Source of the DNA: Dimorphilus gyrociliatus
Lineage: Eukaryota > Annelida > Polychaeta > Dinophilidae
Reading direction: 5' to 3'
Assembly: GCA_904063045.1 (NCBI GenBank)
Contig: CAJFCJ010000006.1
Span: 2,780,946-2,844,945 of the forward strand
Length of the DNA: 64,000 nt
Positions 10,386 to 21,248 of the stretch are shown piece by piece; position 1 is the first letter of the stretch, and each line of letters starts with the position of its first letter. A model generated the notes under the pieces. It did not search any database and was not told where the DNA came from. It saw only the letters and a program-made list of their open reading frames with translations. Both the position numbers and the translations under genes were made by a program.

Positions 10386-12505
10386 TTAGTTCTTAAGTGT
10401 GACATAATCTGCAAAATACTTTTCCAATATTTCATCACTATTGTCGAGTAAAGTTTCAAATTTTCCCTGATTCTTCACTGTATCGAAAGAGTCATTAGCA
10501 ATATATACATCTTGATCATGAATAGGTTTTAGCATCTTTTTTCTAACATTACACCAATCAAAATTCTTTTTCCAGAAGAATTTATGACTATAGTATGGAA
10601 ATGCCTCTTTAAAATACGATATTGAGTATGTTTCAGGATCTGGAATGGAATCCTCACGTTTGGCAAGAATTCTAGCAAAAAATTTTGTAAGGCGGTTAAC
10701 TACTAATTTTCCCGATTCTAAAGTTTTCCAATAGTCGTAGTATCTATCATTACTGTCTATAACAAGTAGAAATGAAGTGGTTCTTTCTCGTTTTCCGGAC
10801 GTGTGCCTCGTTGACGACGAACCGTTTTGGTTATGCTCATCTTTTTCGTCTTTTAAACGGATAAAAGTGATTTTTTGTGCTGGTAGATCAGTTTTTACGA
10901 TGGTTAAACTATCAGGCCACCAAGATTCGTTATAACGCAGAATGATTTGTGTTCTTTTACTTGTTTTTAATGATTGCATGGCAAGCTTATAATTATCGTA
11001 TTTGAATGAATTTGACCATTTTATATCGGCCAAAGAACTTTTCGGTATTGCTAGAATGAGTTTCTTTGTACAAGATGAATGAGTCAACTGTAGAATAGTA
11101 TGATTTTTTATATATAGATATATTTAAAACACAGCCTATTCTTACCGAATGCCTTTTCAATTCGCCATTTTCAGTCTTTGTAACAGAAAATTTCAATCGA
11201 AAAATACCATTCGTCTTTTCTATAGAATCCAACTTATGATAATTAAACGTTTGACTTTTAGAGTGAGAATGAAAGAAAAAATAACATAATGAATGAAAGT
11301 AATAATACATGAATATTAAAATAGTACGTTTTGTTGGCTTCAGTCAGTAACCTGGCCGCTAAATTTTCAAGTCGATCAGCATTAATACAATTAGAGAAAT
11401 CATGTTCTAAATCTTCTAATAGATATCCCAAACTACTCATAAGATCTGGAGCATTATCAGCCCAAATGTCATTTAAACAATTAAGACCGTCACTAGAAGC
11501 GTATCCCCTAAGACCATTGACAAATCTAAATATGTAAATAAATACATATAATAGTAATCTACAGAATTTATTTTTGAAAACTCACTCTGCTTTTAGTAGA
11601 ATTTCTTTATCCGCATCTTCAAGTGAACAAAGATTATTTATCTGCGATTTATTGATTTTATGACCGATTATACTTTCGGCATAAAATCTGTATCGAAATG
11701 AAACAAGTTTGTATGTTAAAAATATATTTACATTGGGAATTAGAAAGCTTTTATTTACTTTCTCAAGTTATCAGGATTTAATCCCTTCTCTTTATCATCA
11801 ACAAAATATGGTAAATGGCTATTATTTCTTTGTTTTTCAGTTTTCAAGCTATTTCTTAAGAAATAAAACACCCTATTCCTTTTAATAATTTCGGGTTTCA
11901 AGTCAAAGTGCTTTAATAATTTAGAATATTTCAAGTTTGATTTTGAGAGAGATAAATTATCCAAGATACAATTTGCTATTTTCATCTCTTCTTTTCGCTT
12001 ATTTAATAATAATCTTCCACCAAAATTTTCTGCCATTTCGTATAAATGAACCGTTTTCATTGTATTTCTCAACATCCATGCAATATAGGAACCGGCTAAG
12101 CCACCACCGATTATTGTTAAATCTGGGCATGCGTCCTTATCTCCATAACTAATGTAATGCGACTTGGGCCTTTCAGCTTGATATACTATTTATTTATTTA
12201 TTTTAATTAATTTTTTTTTAAAAAAAAAAGATAAAGCAATAAAAAAAATGCTTATACCCACCGACTACGATAAGGACGATAACTGTTGCTATAATGAAGC
12301 TTCCTGTTACAACCAGAAATAATTTTGCTCTCTTACCACTAAAAAAGAAATAAAAAAACAATATATTTGTAATTATATTAAAAACAATGAAAAATGATGA
12401 AGAATGCAGAAAAATTTACCCCCATCTATCTGTCTTAGGCCTACTTTCGAATTGACGATTCTTATCCGAGAAATTATTTATGTCCATTTTATCATAGACT
12501 TCCAT
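10386..12505 (-). CDS. Membrane-anchored FAD-dependent (amine oxidase-like) protein
   Basis: About seven exons. Exon 1 (from 12505) gives MEVYDKMDINNFSDKNRQF, a polar cytosolic start. Exon 2 (about 12340-12260) encodes one strong hydrophobic helix (KLFLVVTGSFIIATVIVLIV). Exon 3 enters a Rossmann dinucleotide-binding fold with TIIGGGLAGSYIAWMLR, an acidic residue (LYEM) at the end of strand 2, and NFGGRLL, the usual FAD-binding pattern. The C-terminal exon (11087-10386) ends with a pattern like the closing FAD segment of flavin amine oxidases, VYIAND followed by KNQGKFETLLDNSDEI, with the usual G/A-E replaced by ND. Prenylcysteine oxidase, L-amino acid oxidase and renalase share this fold, but I recognise none of them confidently. 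A type II membrane topology with an exoplasmic or lumenal oxidase domain is inferred. Whether the altered C-terminal motif still binds FAD is uncertain. Confidence 0.7.
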
Positions 12506-14170
12506 AATCTATGATAAATATTGAGCATTTTACGATTTAAAGCTATCTAACCAAATTCAGTTGGTGAAATGAAAATTTTTTTAGCTTCTCAATACATCAG
12601 GGTAATGACCTGTTTGAGGAGAGCTATAAGGGTATCTAAAGACTATGAATATTAATTGTTTACAAATAACTATAGCAACACTATTGAACTGAAATATAGA
12701 AGTTTTTATAATGAAAAAAAAAGAGGAAAGAGAAGAAAATTACTTCTATTCTTATACTTTCATTAACGCAATAATGTCTTAAAAAGCTTCCTTGGCTATT
12801 TTCTATCAAAACCTGTTAAAGTCTTATACGTATAATTTGAATAAATTATGAATAATATGTATGTGTTCGTGAAAAAAAGATGCAAAACTAAAATTAATAC
12901 AAAAAAACGTTAATCCAATTGTTAAAAGGTGATAAACCTGTCTTATTTTTTTTTGCTGTTCCAGTTTTGGCTATTGGTGACAGTGGCCTCTTTCTTTTCA
13001 TTGATTGGTGTTAATGTACTATAGAGTTTTGCTCCCAATTTTTGTTTATAGTCTTATACGATTAGACTGCAATTAATTATAATTAAACATATACTGGCTG
13101 CTTAATTATAGTATTGATACTTTTGAAATCAGTCGGTACTGTAATTCGCAAATTCAGATTGTTTCCTGCTTATGTGTTTTGTATTATTAATATAAATTAA
13201 TCTTGATACAGGACAGTATAAGATTTCCAATTGAATATCTTAATTCTTAGCATAGCTTTGCTATTATTTAAGAAATATAACTAACTACCATATTGATGAG
13301 TTTCTACAAATAAATATAGAAGGATGTTTAATAGAGAATATGACATAAAATAGATTCGACGTCACAATATGAGAGAAAAAAACCATAGCTCAATAAGGTC
13401 TATTGAAGTTTATGTTTAGCGATTAATCGATTGTTGATAGTAATTTTATTAAATTCTCTTGCTGCCCAGTGAGATTGACTGCTTTGGGGACATTCTTTGT
13501 GAATGTAATCGATCTCTTAACAGCTCTTGATACAATAGATACTCTCACATCCAAGTCCTATAGTGGTCTTATTTCTGTCCAGATTAATAATCAATGAGAA
13601 ATGAGGATATTAAAAGATAAATAAATGATATCCTTCCTTTTGTATTGACAAAGGAGAGCGAGAATATAGTAAACGATATACTTGTCCCGTCAATTTAATC
13701 TATTGAGTGCATACTAAAATTAGAATTTCTTCCCTTAATGAGCGTTTAGTTTGTATCGAATCCTGTTTTATTGTGATATAGCTTGTTTATAATGAAAGCT
13801 TTCAATCTTAAAGTTGAAGTTATTAAACGGTTCAATAATTCAGTAGATCGTTACATCATCCGTTCATAAATGTTGCAACTTGTTTGATTAGTTTCATAGA
13901 TAAATTCCTATGGAGAAAACTTATGTTTCTCTGTTGGAACATATTTAAAAGGCTATTGGAAAACATTACACTAAACCATTTTTTCAACGAAACTTGACAT
14001 AGAAAAACAAGTAAAAGCAACATGGAAATATAGATAAGGCTAATTAAATTTACATTTCCTGATTTCCTTTCAGATGGAGACGTCTAAAAAAACATACAAC
14101 AGCAAATCATATTATTCTAACCCTCAAATAACACGAACAATATATAAAAGTATCCCTTAATGAAAAGTTT
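12506..14170. other. Intergenic region, no confident gene
   Basis: About 1.7 kb upstream of the flavin oxidase-like gene and downstream of RNPS1, both on the minus strand. It should hold the 3' untranslated region of RNPS1 and the promoter of the other. A 45-codon minus-strand frame near 13430-13565 follows a possible splice acceptor, but it has no start codon and no recognisable similarity. Confidence 0.4.
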
Positions 14171-15477
14171 TTAACCGCTGCTTTTTCCGGAGCTTGAAGA
14201 ACTAGAGCTCGAACTCGAACTGCTACTTCTTCTTCTCCTTGGCGATCTCGATCTTCGTCTAGGAGGAGAACGTCGAGGGCTTCTTCGCCTCGGTGGAGAA
14301 CGTCTGGGTGGAGATCTTCTGGGTGAACGGTCTCTTCTTGGCGAACCTCGTCCATATCTTGGAGGACTTCTACGCCACTCGCCTCTGGAAGGAGGTAAGC
14401 CTCGACGAGGGGGCGAAAATCGCCTTGGAGGACGTAAAAGAGATTGTCGAGCAGGATATACAGTTGCAACGCTTATTTCCTGTCCATCTATTTGGCCAGC
14501 ATCCATGTATTTAACGGCCTTGGCCGCATCATCAGAATGTTCATATTCGACATAAGCGAACCCTGTTAAAAACATTCGAAAATACAGAAATTGTTCAATT
14601 GATTGATCGAAAATAATAGATAAAAGTACTAGTAAAATCACTTTAAAAGCATAATGACTATTGTTTGATTGGTAATTTTCAGCAATACCAACTTTTATCC
14701 TTCCCTGGCTAATAATTTTTTGTTAAAATCCTGATTCAACTATTTTAATAGCAAAAATCTGTTAAGAACTCACCTCTTGAGAATTCAGGATGAACCCTAT
14801 CACCCAGAATTTCTACGCTCTTGATTGTTCCATATACACTAAAAATCTCAATAACATGCTCTTTGTTAACATTTCTAGTTAGCCTCCCAATATGAATTTT
14901 AGTTGGCTTTGGAGTAGGGCTTCTACGTCTTCTTCTTGGAGACGCAGAACGAGATCGCTTACGTCTTCCCCCGTCTGACGAAGATGAAGATCTGGAACTT
15001 GAGGAAGATGATGAAGACGACGAACTGTTTGACGAAGAGCTGAATAATAACAATTACAATAAACTGTATTATTAACTTTTCTGTGAGAAGTATAATCATA
15101 CACTTACCTCCCACTGGAGGATCCTCTGCGTCTTGATCTGGACTTATCTTTACTACGACTCCTTCCCCTAAAAATTTTTTTATACACTTGTTAAAAAATT
15201 GGAGATTTTCACTAGTTTTACTCTTTCAATTAATATCTACTACGTACATCAACGGTTTTTATCATATTAAAGCTAGATTTTACCAAAGGGACGGTAAAAT
15301 AAATACAATTTAAAAAAATCTTAACGTAAATAAAACGATGTCACATTTTAGTGATCAGACGCTACTATAGCCATAAAATTGCAAAATCGGGTACAATTTG
15401 AAATGATTAACAGCTTATCCTTATAAAACTTAACTTAATGTTGTAAAAGTGGTAATATTAGCAGATATAACTTACAT
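14171..15477 (-). CDS. RNPS1: RNPS1, RNA-binding protein with serine-rich domain 1
   Basis: Exons encode, in order: a short RS segment (GRSRSKDKSRSRRRG), a poly-serine tract (near 15045-14990), RKRSRSASPRRRRRSPTPKP, an RRM beginning KIHIGRLTRNVNKEHV with RNP motifs (FAYVEYE), and a long Arg/Ser/Pro tail (repeats of SPPRR) ending in poly-serine. This architecture is that of RNPS1. RNPS1 is a nuclear component of the ASAP/PSAP complex and the exon junction complex, acting in splicing and nonsense-mediated decay. The last two exons are 15045-14770 and 14563-14171. The start codon appears to be split by an intron: AT at 15477-15476, then the G at 15167, giving M-G-R-S-R-S. No in-frame ATG precedes the second exon before a stop. 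The gene is divergent from the Na+/K+-ATPase gene. Confidence 0.93.
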
Positions 15478-15703
15478 TCTTTCAGCCGGCTTATTTTACA
15501 AAAAACAAAACAACCGGAAACGGAAACCAAAAGTGATACTAAAAAATAAATAAGCTAACTTCATAATAATTTTAAAAATCTATTTTAATTCTTCTGTATC
15601 AAAATTAATTAGCTATTAATTAAAGAAGCAATTATTAAAAAATTTACGGAGATAATGTATTGAGGCTTGAGTCCTAAAGGTGAAAGCTTCACTCTTCGTC
15701 AAA
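15478..15703. promoter_or_regulatory. Head-to-head region, RNPS1/Na+,K+-ATPase
   Basis: 226 bases separate the two divergent start codons. It must contain both transcription starts unless leader exons lie elsewhere. No TATA element is obvious at a useful position. A shared promoter is inferred from spacing alone. Confidence 0.45.
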
Positions 15704-18700
15704 ATGGCGTCAAAGGTGATAGGCAAGAGCAAAGAGGTGATTGTTTTATCTTTATCTTATCATATTTTTCTTCGAATCAGATCGCGATAAGATTAACTTC
15801 CTAGTTTATTTTATATCATTTATGATTTTTGTGAAATCATTTCGTGAAATGGGCGTGTTTATTGAATTTGATTTTCGGAATAGAGTATCTGGGTTACGGT
15901 CAGGTATGCCGAATGCCCTTGAATTAGAAAATGCGATTTTTCTTGATGAATCTTTGATTTTTTTGTTTAAACTTGCTATCTGAAGTTGCTTATATATAAT
16001 AAATCATTGATTCAGGATGAGAAGCGTGCCGATTCCTATCGATATGCTACTCAACCACAATCCGAGAATGATAACGGCCACGCCAAGAAGGATATGCGTA
16101 AGAAGAAGAAGAAGAAGAAGGAAGATCTGGATGATTTGAAGCAGGAGTTGGAAATGGTGAGTCTTAATTATTTTTATTAATCAGAGTTGCATTATTCATA
16201 ATTTCCGCTGTAGGACGAACATCAAGTTCCAATTGAAGAGTTGTTCGAAAGATACCAAACCAATCCGAAAACTGTAAGTTCATATCTTTACTACGATTAG
16301 ATGATCTTTACATTAGCCAATCTTTCTAAAAGGGATTGACTCCTGAAAAAGCTAGACAAATCTTGGAGCGTGATGGGCCGAATGAGTTAACACCACCTAA
16401 GACTACGCCTGAGTGGGTAAAATTTTGCAAACAATTGTTTGGCGGTTTCTCTATGCTGCTTTGGATCGGAGCTATTCTATGCTTTGTAGCGTACTCGATC
16501 CAAGCTTCGACTTCTGAAGACCCACCAGGCGATAACTTATACCTTGGAATTGTACTGACAGCTGTTGTAGTTGTCACAGGATGTTTTTCTTATTATCAGG
16601 AGGCAAAATCTTCAAGAATCATGGACTCATTCAAAAATATGGTTCCCCAGTATGCTATTGTTGTCCGTAACGGTGAATCGCTTAATGTACATGCGGAAGA
16701 ACTGGTTGTTGGTGATATTATCGAAGTAAAGTTTGGTGATCGCGTACCGGCCGATATTAGAATTATTTCCGCACATGGATTCAAAGTTGATAACTCTTCT
16801 TTGACTGGTGAATCGGAACCACAATCAAGATCTGCCGACTGCACAAGTGAAAATCCATTGGAAACAAGAAATTTGGCTTTCTTTTCTACTAATGCTGTGG
16901 AAGGAACTGCTCGTGGACTCATTGTACAAACTGGTGATAGAACTGTTATGGGTAGAATTGCTAACTTGGCTTCAGGTTTGGAGATGGGAGAGACTCCAAT
17001 TGCAAAAGAAATTGCACATTTTATCCATATTATCACCGCTGTAGCTGTCTTTTTGGGAGTTTCGTTTTTCATCATCGCTCGTATCCTTGGATACAGCTGG
17101 CTAGAGGCTGTTATATTTTTGATCGGTATTATCGTAGCTAACGTACCTGAAGGGCTGCTAGCTACTGTAACCGTTTGTTTGACTCTGACGGCTAAGAGAA
17201 TGGCTAGCAAGAATTGTCTCGTTAAAAACTTGGAAGCCGTGGAAACTTTGGGATCTACATCAACAATCTGTTCCGATAAGACCGGTACATTAACCCAAAA
17301 TAGAATGACCGTCGCACACATGTGGTTTGACAACAAAATTGTTTCATCTGATACGTCCGAAGAACAGAGTAATGGATCTTACAATACTGATTCTCCCACG
17401 TGGATGGCCTTGGCTAGAGTTGCTATGTTATGTAACAGAGCAAATTTCAAACCTGGTCAAGATGATATTCCTGTTCTAAAACGAGAATGTAATGGTGATG
17501 CTTCAGAATCGGCCTTGTTAAAATGCGTTGAGTTATCTATTGGACAAGTATCTCAATATAGAGAAAAAAACAAAAAAATCTGTGAAATCCCATTCAATTC
17601 GACTAATAAATATCAAGTTTCTATTCACGAAACTGATAATCCTGAGGACAGACGCTACTTAGTTGTTATGAAAGGTGCACCTGAAAGAATTCTCGATAGA
17701 TGTAGCACTATTTTTATCAATAATGAGGAAAAACCTTTAACTGACGAGTGGCGAGAATCATTTAATCAAGCATATTTGGAATTGGGAGGTCTCGGTGAAA
17801 GAGTCTTGGGATTCTGCGACTACTTTTTGCCCCTTGACCAATATCCTGAAGGCTATAAATTTGATTCTGATGAAGAAAATTTCCCCCTTACTGGTCTAAG
17901 ATTTGTCGGTCTAATGTCTATGATTGATCCCCCAAGAGCCGCTGTTCCTGATGCTGTAGCAAAATGTAGATCAGCCGGTATTAAAGTTATTATGGTAACC
18001 GGAGATCATCCTATCACTGCCAAAGCTATTGCAAGAGGTGTTGGTATCATTTCTGAAGGAAAAGAAACTGTTGAAGATATTGCTGAGCGTCTTCATGTTA
18101 CTGTCGGCGAGGTTAATCCTAGAGATGCTGAAGCATGTGTCGTACACGGTTCTGACCTAAGAGATATGGTTCCCGCCCAAATTGATGAAATCTTACAAAA
18201 TCATTCTGAAATCGTATTTGCTAGAACTTCACCCCAACAAAAACTTATTATTGTTGAAGGTTGTCAAAGACAGGGACAAATTGTAGCTGTTACCGGTGAT
18301 GGAGTTAATGATTCTCCAGCTTTGAAGAAGGCTGACATTGGTGTTGCTATGGGCATTGCCGGTTCAGACGTTTCAAAGCAAGCTGCCGATATGATTCTCT
18401 TAGACGATAATTTTGCTTCAATTGTCACTGGCGTGGAAGAAGGCCGTTTGATTTTTGATAATTTAAAGAAGAGTATCGCCTACACTCTGACGTCTAATAT
18501 TCCTGAAATTTCACCCTTTCTTATGTTTATCTTATTAGATATTCCACTACCCCTTGGAACAATCACCATTTTGTGTATCGATTTGGGTACTGATTTGGTT
18601 CCCGCTATCTCATTGGCATACGAACAAGCTGAATCTGACATCATGAAAAGAAAGCCGCGTGACCCCGTTAACGATAAGTTGGTAAATTATAGATTGATCA

Positions 18701-19221
18701 GTATGGCCTATGGTCAAATCGGTATGATGCAAGCTGCTGCTGGTTTTTTCGTATATTTTGTAATCCTTTGCGAAATGGGATTCTGGCCAACCAGATTATT
18801 TGGCATTCGTGAAGAATGGGATTCAAGAGCCATTAACAACCTGGAAGATTCTTACGGTCAACAGTGGACTTATGCACAGAGAAAAGTTATTGAGTTTACA
18901 TGTCATACCAGCTTTTTCGTGTCAATTGTTATAGTACAATGGGCAGATCTGTGTATCTGTAAGACTAGAAGAAATTCCATTGTTCACCAGGGTATGTTTA
19001 ATAAGCACTTAACCTTTGGTTTGTTCTTTGAAACGACTCTGGCTGCTTTCTTGGCCTATTGTCCCGGTTTGGACAAGGGCTTAAGAATGTACCCTCTCAG
19101 ATGGACATGGTGGATACCTCCACTTCCCTTCTCTCTCTTAATTTTCATTTATGATGAAGTTCGTAAGTACTTGCTCCGCAAGTTTCCAAAAAGTTGGATA
19201 GAAGAGGAGACCTATTACTAG
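15704..19221 (+). CDS. ATP1A: Na+/K+-transporting ATPase alpha subunit
   Basis: Four coding exons (15704-15736, 16016-16156, 16214-16273, 16333-19221) give about 1040 residues. The protein is a P2C-type ATPase of the plasma membrane that exports three Na+ and imports two K+ per ATP. Visible landmarks are a lysine-rich N-terminus ([19 protein letters not shown]), the TGES actuator motif, the phosphorylation site [22 protein letters not shown] in the nucleotide domain, the MVTGDHP and [17 protein letters not shown] hinge motifs, and the C-terminal ETYY typical of alpha subunits. The first extracellular loop reads [12 protein letters not shown], with Gln and Asn at the border positions that mark cardiac-glycoside-sensitive pumps. 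A neighbouring beta subunit is not seen. Two AATAAA signals follow at 19405 and 19426. A non-gastric H+/K+-ATPase is the only close alternative; the TYY end and loop favour Na+/K+. Confidence 0.97.
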
Positions 19222-19404
19222 AAAGTCATCAAACGAAAATCTTTCTTCGAAATTAATATTGTATTAGTGTTTTATTTCTGTAATAACACAAAACGTGTTT
19301 TTTGGTCAGTTAACGCTTTTAATTTTTAGGTAAAATGTCTACTGTTATATTTTTTTTTGGCTTGTGCTTTCCAGCAGCTAAAGTAGATTTTTTGTTATTT
19401 TGGC

Positions 19405-19431
19405 AATAAATTTTATTTTATCCTTAATAAA
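19405..19431 (+). terminator. Tandem polyadenylation signals of ATP1A
   Basis: AATAAA occurs at 19405-19410 and again at 19426-19431, about 185-205 bases after the stop codon of the Na+/K+-ATPase gene, followed by a T-rich stretch. Use in vivo is inferred. Confidence 0.6.
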
Positions 19432-19578
19432 GCACCAATACATTTGATCTTAATAAATTTAATTTAGTACATTGAATTTGTTGATTGAATTTTTTAAATT
19501 TTGACGCTTTAACCAACTAAGGCCTAGTTACTTTTCGATATAAGTCGATTTTTTTTTGAATGTATATCGATACGGACA

Positions 19579-19606
19579 ATTATCGCTCAATGAAGTGAGC
19601 GATAAT
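19579..19606 (+). promoter_or_regulatory. Perfect 11-bp hairpin just upstream of ING3
   Basis: ATTATCGCTCA (19579-19589) and TGAGCGATAAT (19596-19606) are exact inverted complements with a 6-base loop. The element ends 23 bases before the ING3 start codon, so it is probably in the 5' untranslated region or at the core promoter. Function unknown. Confidence 0.5.
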
Positions 19607-19629
19607 AAAGGAACAACTTCAGAGCCACA

Positions 19630-21092
19630 ATGTTGTATTTAGAAGATTATTTAGAGAGTAAGATAGAATTTTGATAAGATAAATACCAAATATAAATATC
19701 TAATTTTTAATATAGTGATTGAAAATCTTCCCATGGAGATGAGAGATAGATTTACCGAAACCAGAGAACTAGATCTTCAAGTTCAAAGCTAGTTAAAATT
19801 AGGCATTCACGAATCGCTTTCTAATTTTTTATTTTCTCTAAATCCTTATAGATCTGATAGATAATTTAAATGAGAAGGAGCGACAATTTTTTAGGAAATT
19901 AGAAGTGGCGGGAGATACTGTTAGGCCAGAATGGAAAGAAGAACAATTTAACAAAATAAAACAAGTAACTCTCTAAAATAATTCATAAAAACTACTTATA
20001 ACCAATTGTCAATGATTGTAAAAAAAACAAACAATTTTTCTAATAGTAAAGCGTTTTTAATTAAGTTTTTTTCAATTTTCAGGAATATACCAGTGCTTTA
20101 GAATTTGCTGAAGAAAAAGTTCAAATTGTTTCCCAAGTATCCGATTTAGTAAGTATCTAAAATTTTAACATTAAAATTGTCTATTAATCTCTAAAATTAT
20201 TCATAATAACTGAAATTTGAAAAATTAGATTGAAAGACATCTTCGAAAATTGGATATGGAGCTCGAAAAATTTAAAATGGAGCTTGAAGCTGATAATCCT
20301 GGTATTACCGCTATATTAGAGAAAAGGTCACTCGAATTAGATACTGGCGATAAACAGAATGGGAAACTCTCAGAAAATCTTTTGAAAAGTATTTTTCTGA
20401 TTCTAAAAATATAAATCATTTACATGAAATTTGTAAAACTTTTAGAGAGAAAGCACTCCCAAGCAACTTCTATATCAGGTTCGGCAGGCGGTATTACCGT
20501 TCAGCATGATGCTAAACAAAACTTAAATCGAGGAATGTCATCTACGTTATATCCTACTCCGTCAAACGACCCACGGTCGTCCAAATCAGAAGTTCTCACT
20601 TCCTTAATAAATTCTAGCTCTTCGTATGGCTCTCAGAGTACCGCTAAAACACCTTTCGTTGCTGCCGCTCAAAAAGCAATAGCTCTAACATCAGAAACAT
20701 CTACTGGTAGGAGGACATCCAGCCTCAAAGCATCCTATGAAGGATTGGTAAAGGGTAATGTTGGTATATCTCAAAGCCCCCCTCCCAACGTCGTCAGCAC
20801 ATCAGTTCCGAGTCCAGGCAGTTTTCAGAGAAAACCGAAAAAAGCGCGTACGTTTGGAGGAAAGCCAATGGAAGGCTCTCTTCCAGTTTCCACTGAATGG
20901 GGATTGGATCCTAATGAGCCTAGATATTGTTTATGCAATGAAGTATCTCATGGTGAAATGGTTGGCTGTGATAATGAGAACTGTTCAATAGAGTGGTTTC
21001 ATTATGCATGTGTAAATTTAAGTACGGCTCCCAAGGGCAAATGGTATTGTCCTCAATGTACCAATTTGAAAAAAAGAGGAAGAAAAAACTGA
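19630..21092 (+). CDS. ING3: ING3, inhibitor-of-growth PHD-finger protein
   Basis: Exon 1 opens MLYLEDYLE. Following exons give [52 protein letters not shown] and [19 protein letters not shown], an ING N-terminal domain closely like vertebrate ING3. A low-complexity Ser/Thr linker follows with the conserved [14 protein letters not shown]. The C-terminal PHD finger starts [18 protein letters not shown], continues [11 protein letters not shown] and ends GKWYCPQC, with all zinc ligands (C4HC3) and the tryptophan of the methyl-lysine pocket. ING3 is the H3K4me3-reading subunit of the NuA4/TIP60 histone acetyltransferase complex in the nucleus. The second intron (19788-19851) begins with GC, not GT; only this donor keeps frame and restores the conserved QVQN. 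The gene converges with RAD50, 156 bases away. Confidence 0.95.
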
Positions 21093-21248
21093 TATTCAGA
21101 TATTTTTTCTATATTTTCATTACACTCTGCAAACCAAACGGTTATTTAGAAAACCAAAAAGTTTCTCTTTTTTTTTACCAGATAATATTTTTATTGGTAA
21201 AATACACATAGGAACTTGTGACTATGTTAACTGCCAGCTTCGAAATAT

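Noticed and set aside
13430-13565. 45-codon minus-strand frame (DLDVRVSIVSRAVKRSITFT onward) after a possible acceptor
   Set aside because: No start codon, no partner exon found and no similarity recognised; could be chance or an unspliced 3' region of RNPS1.
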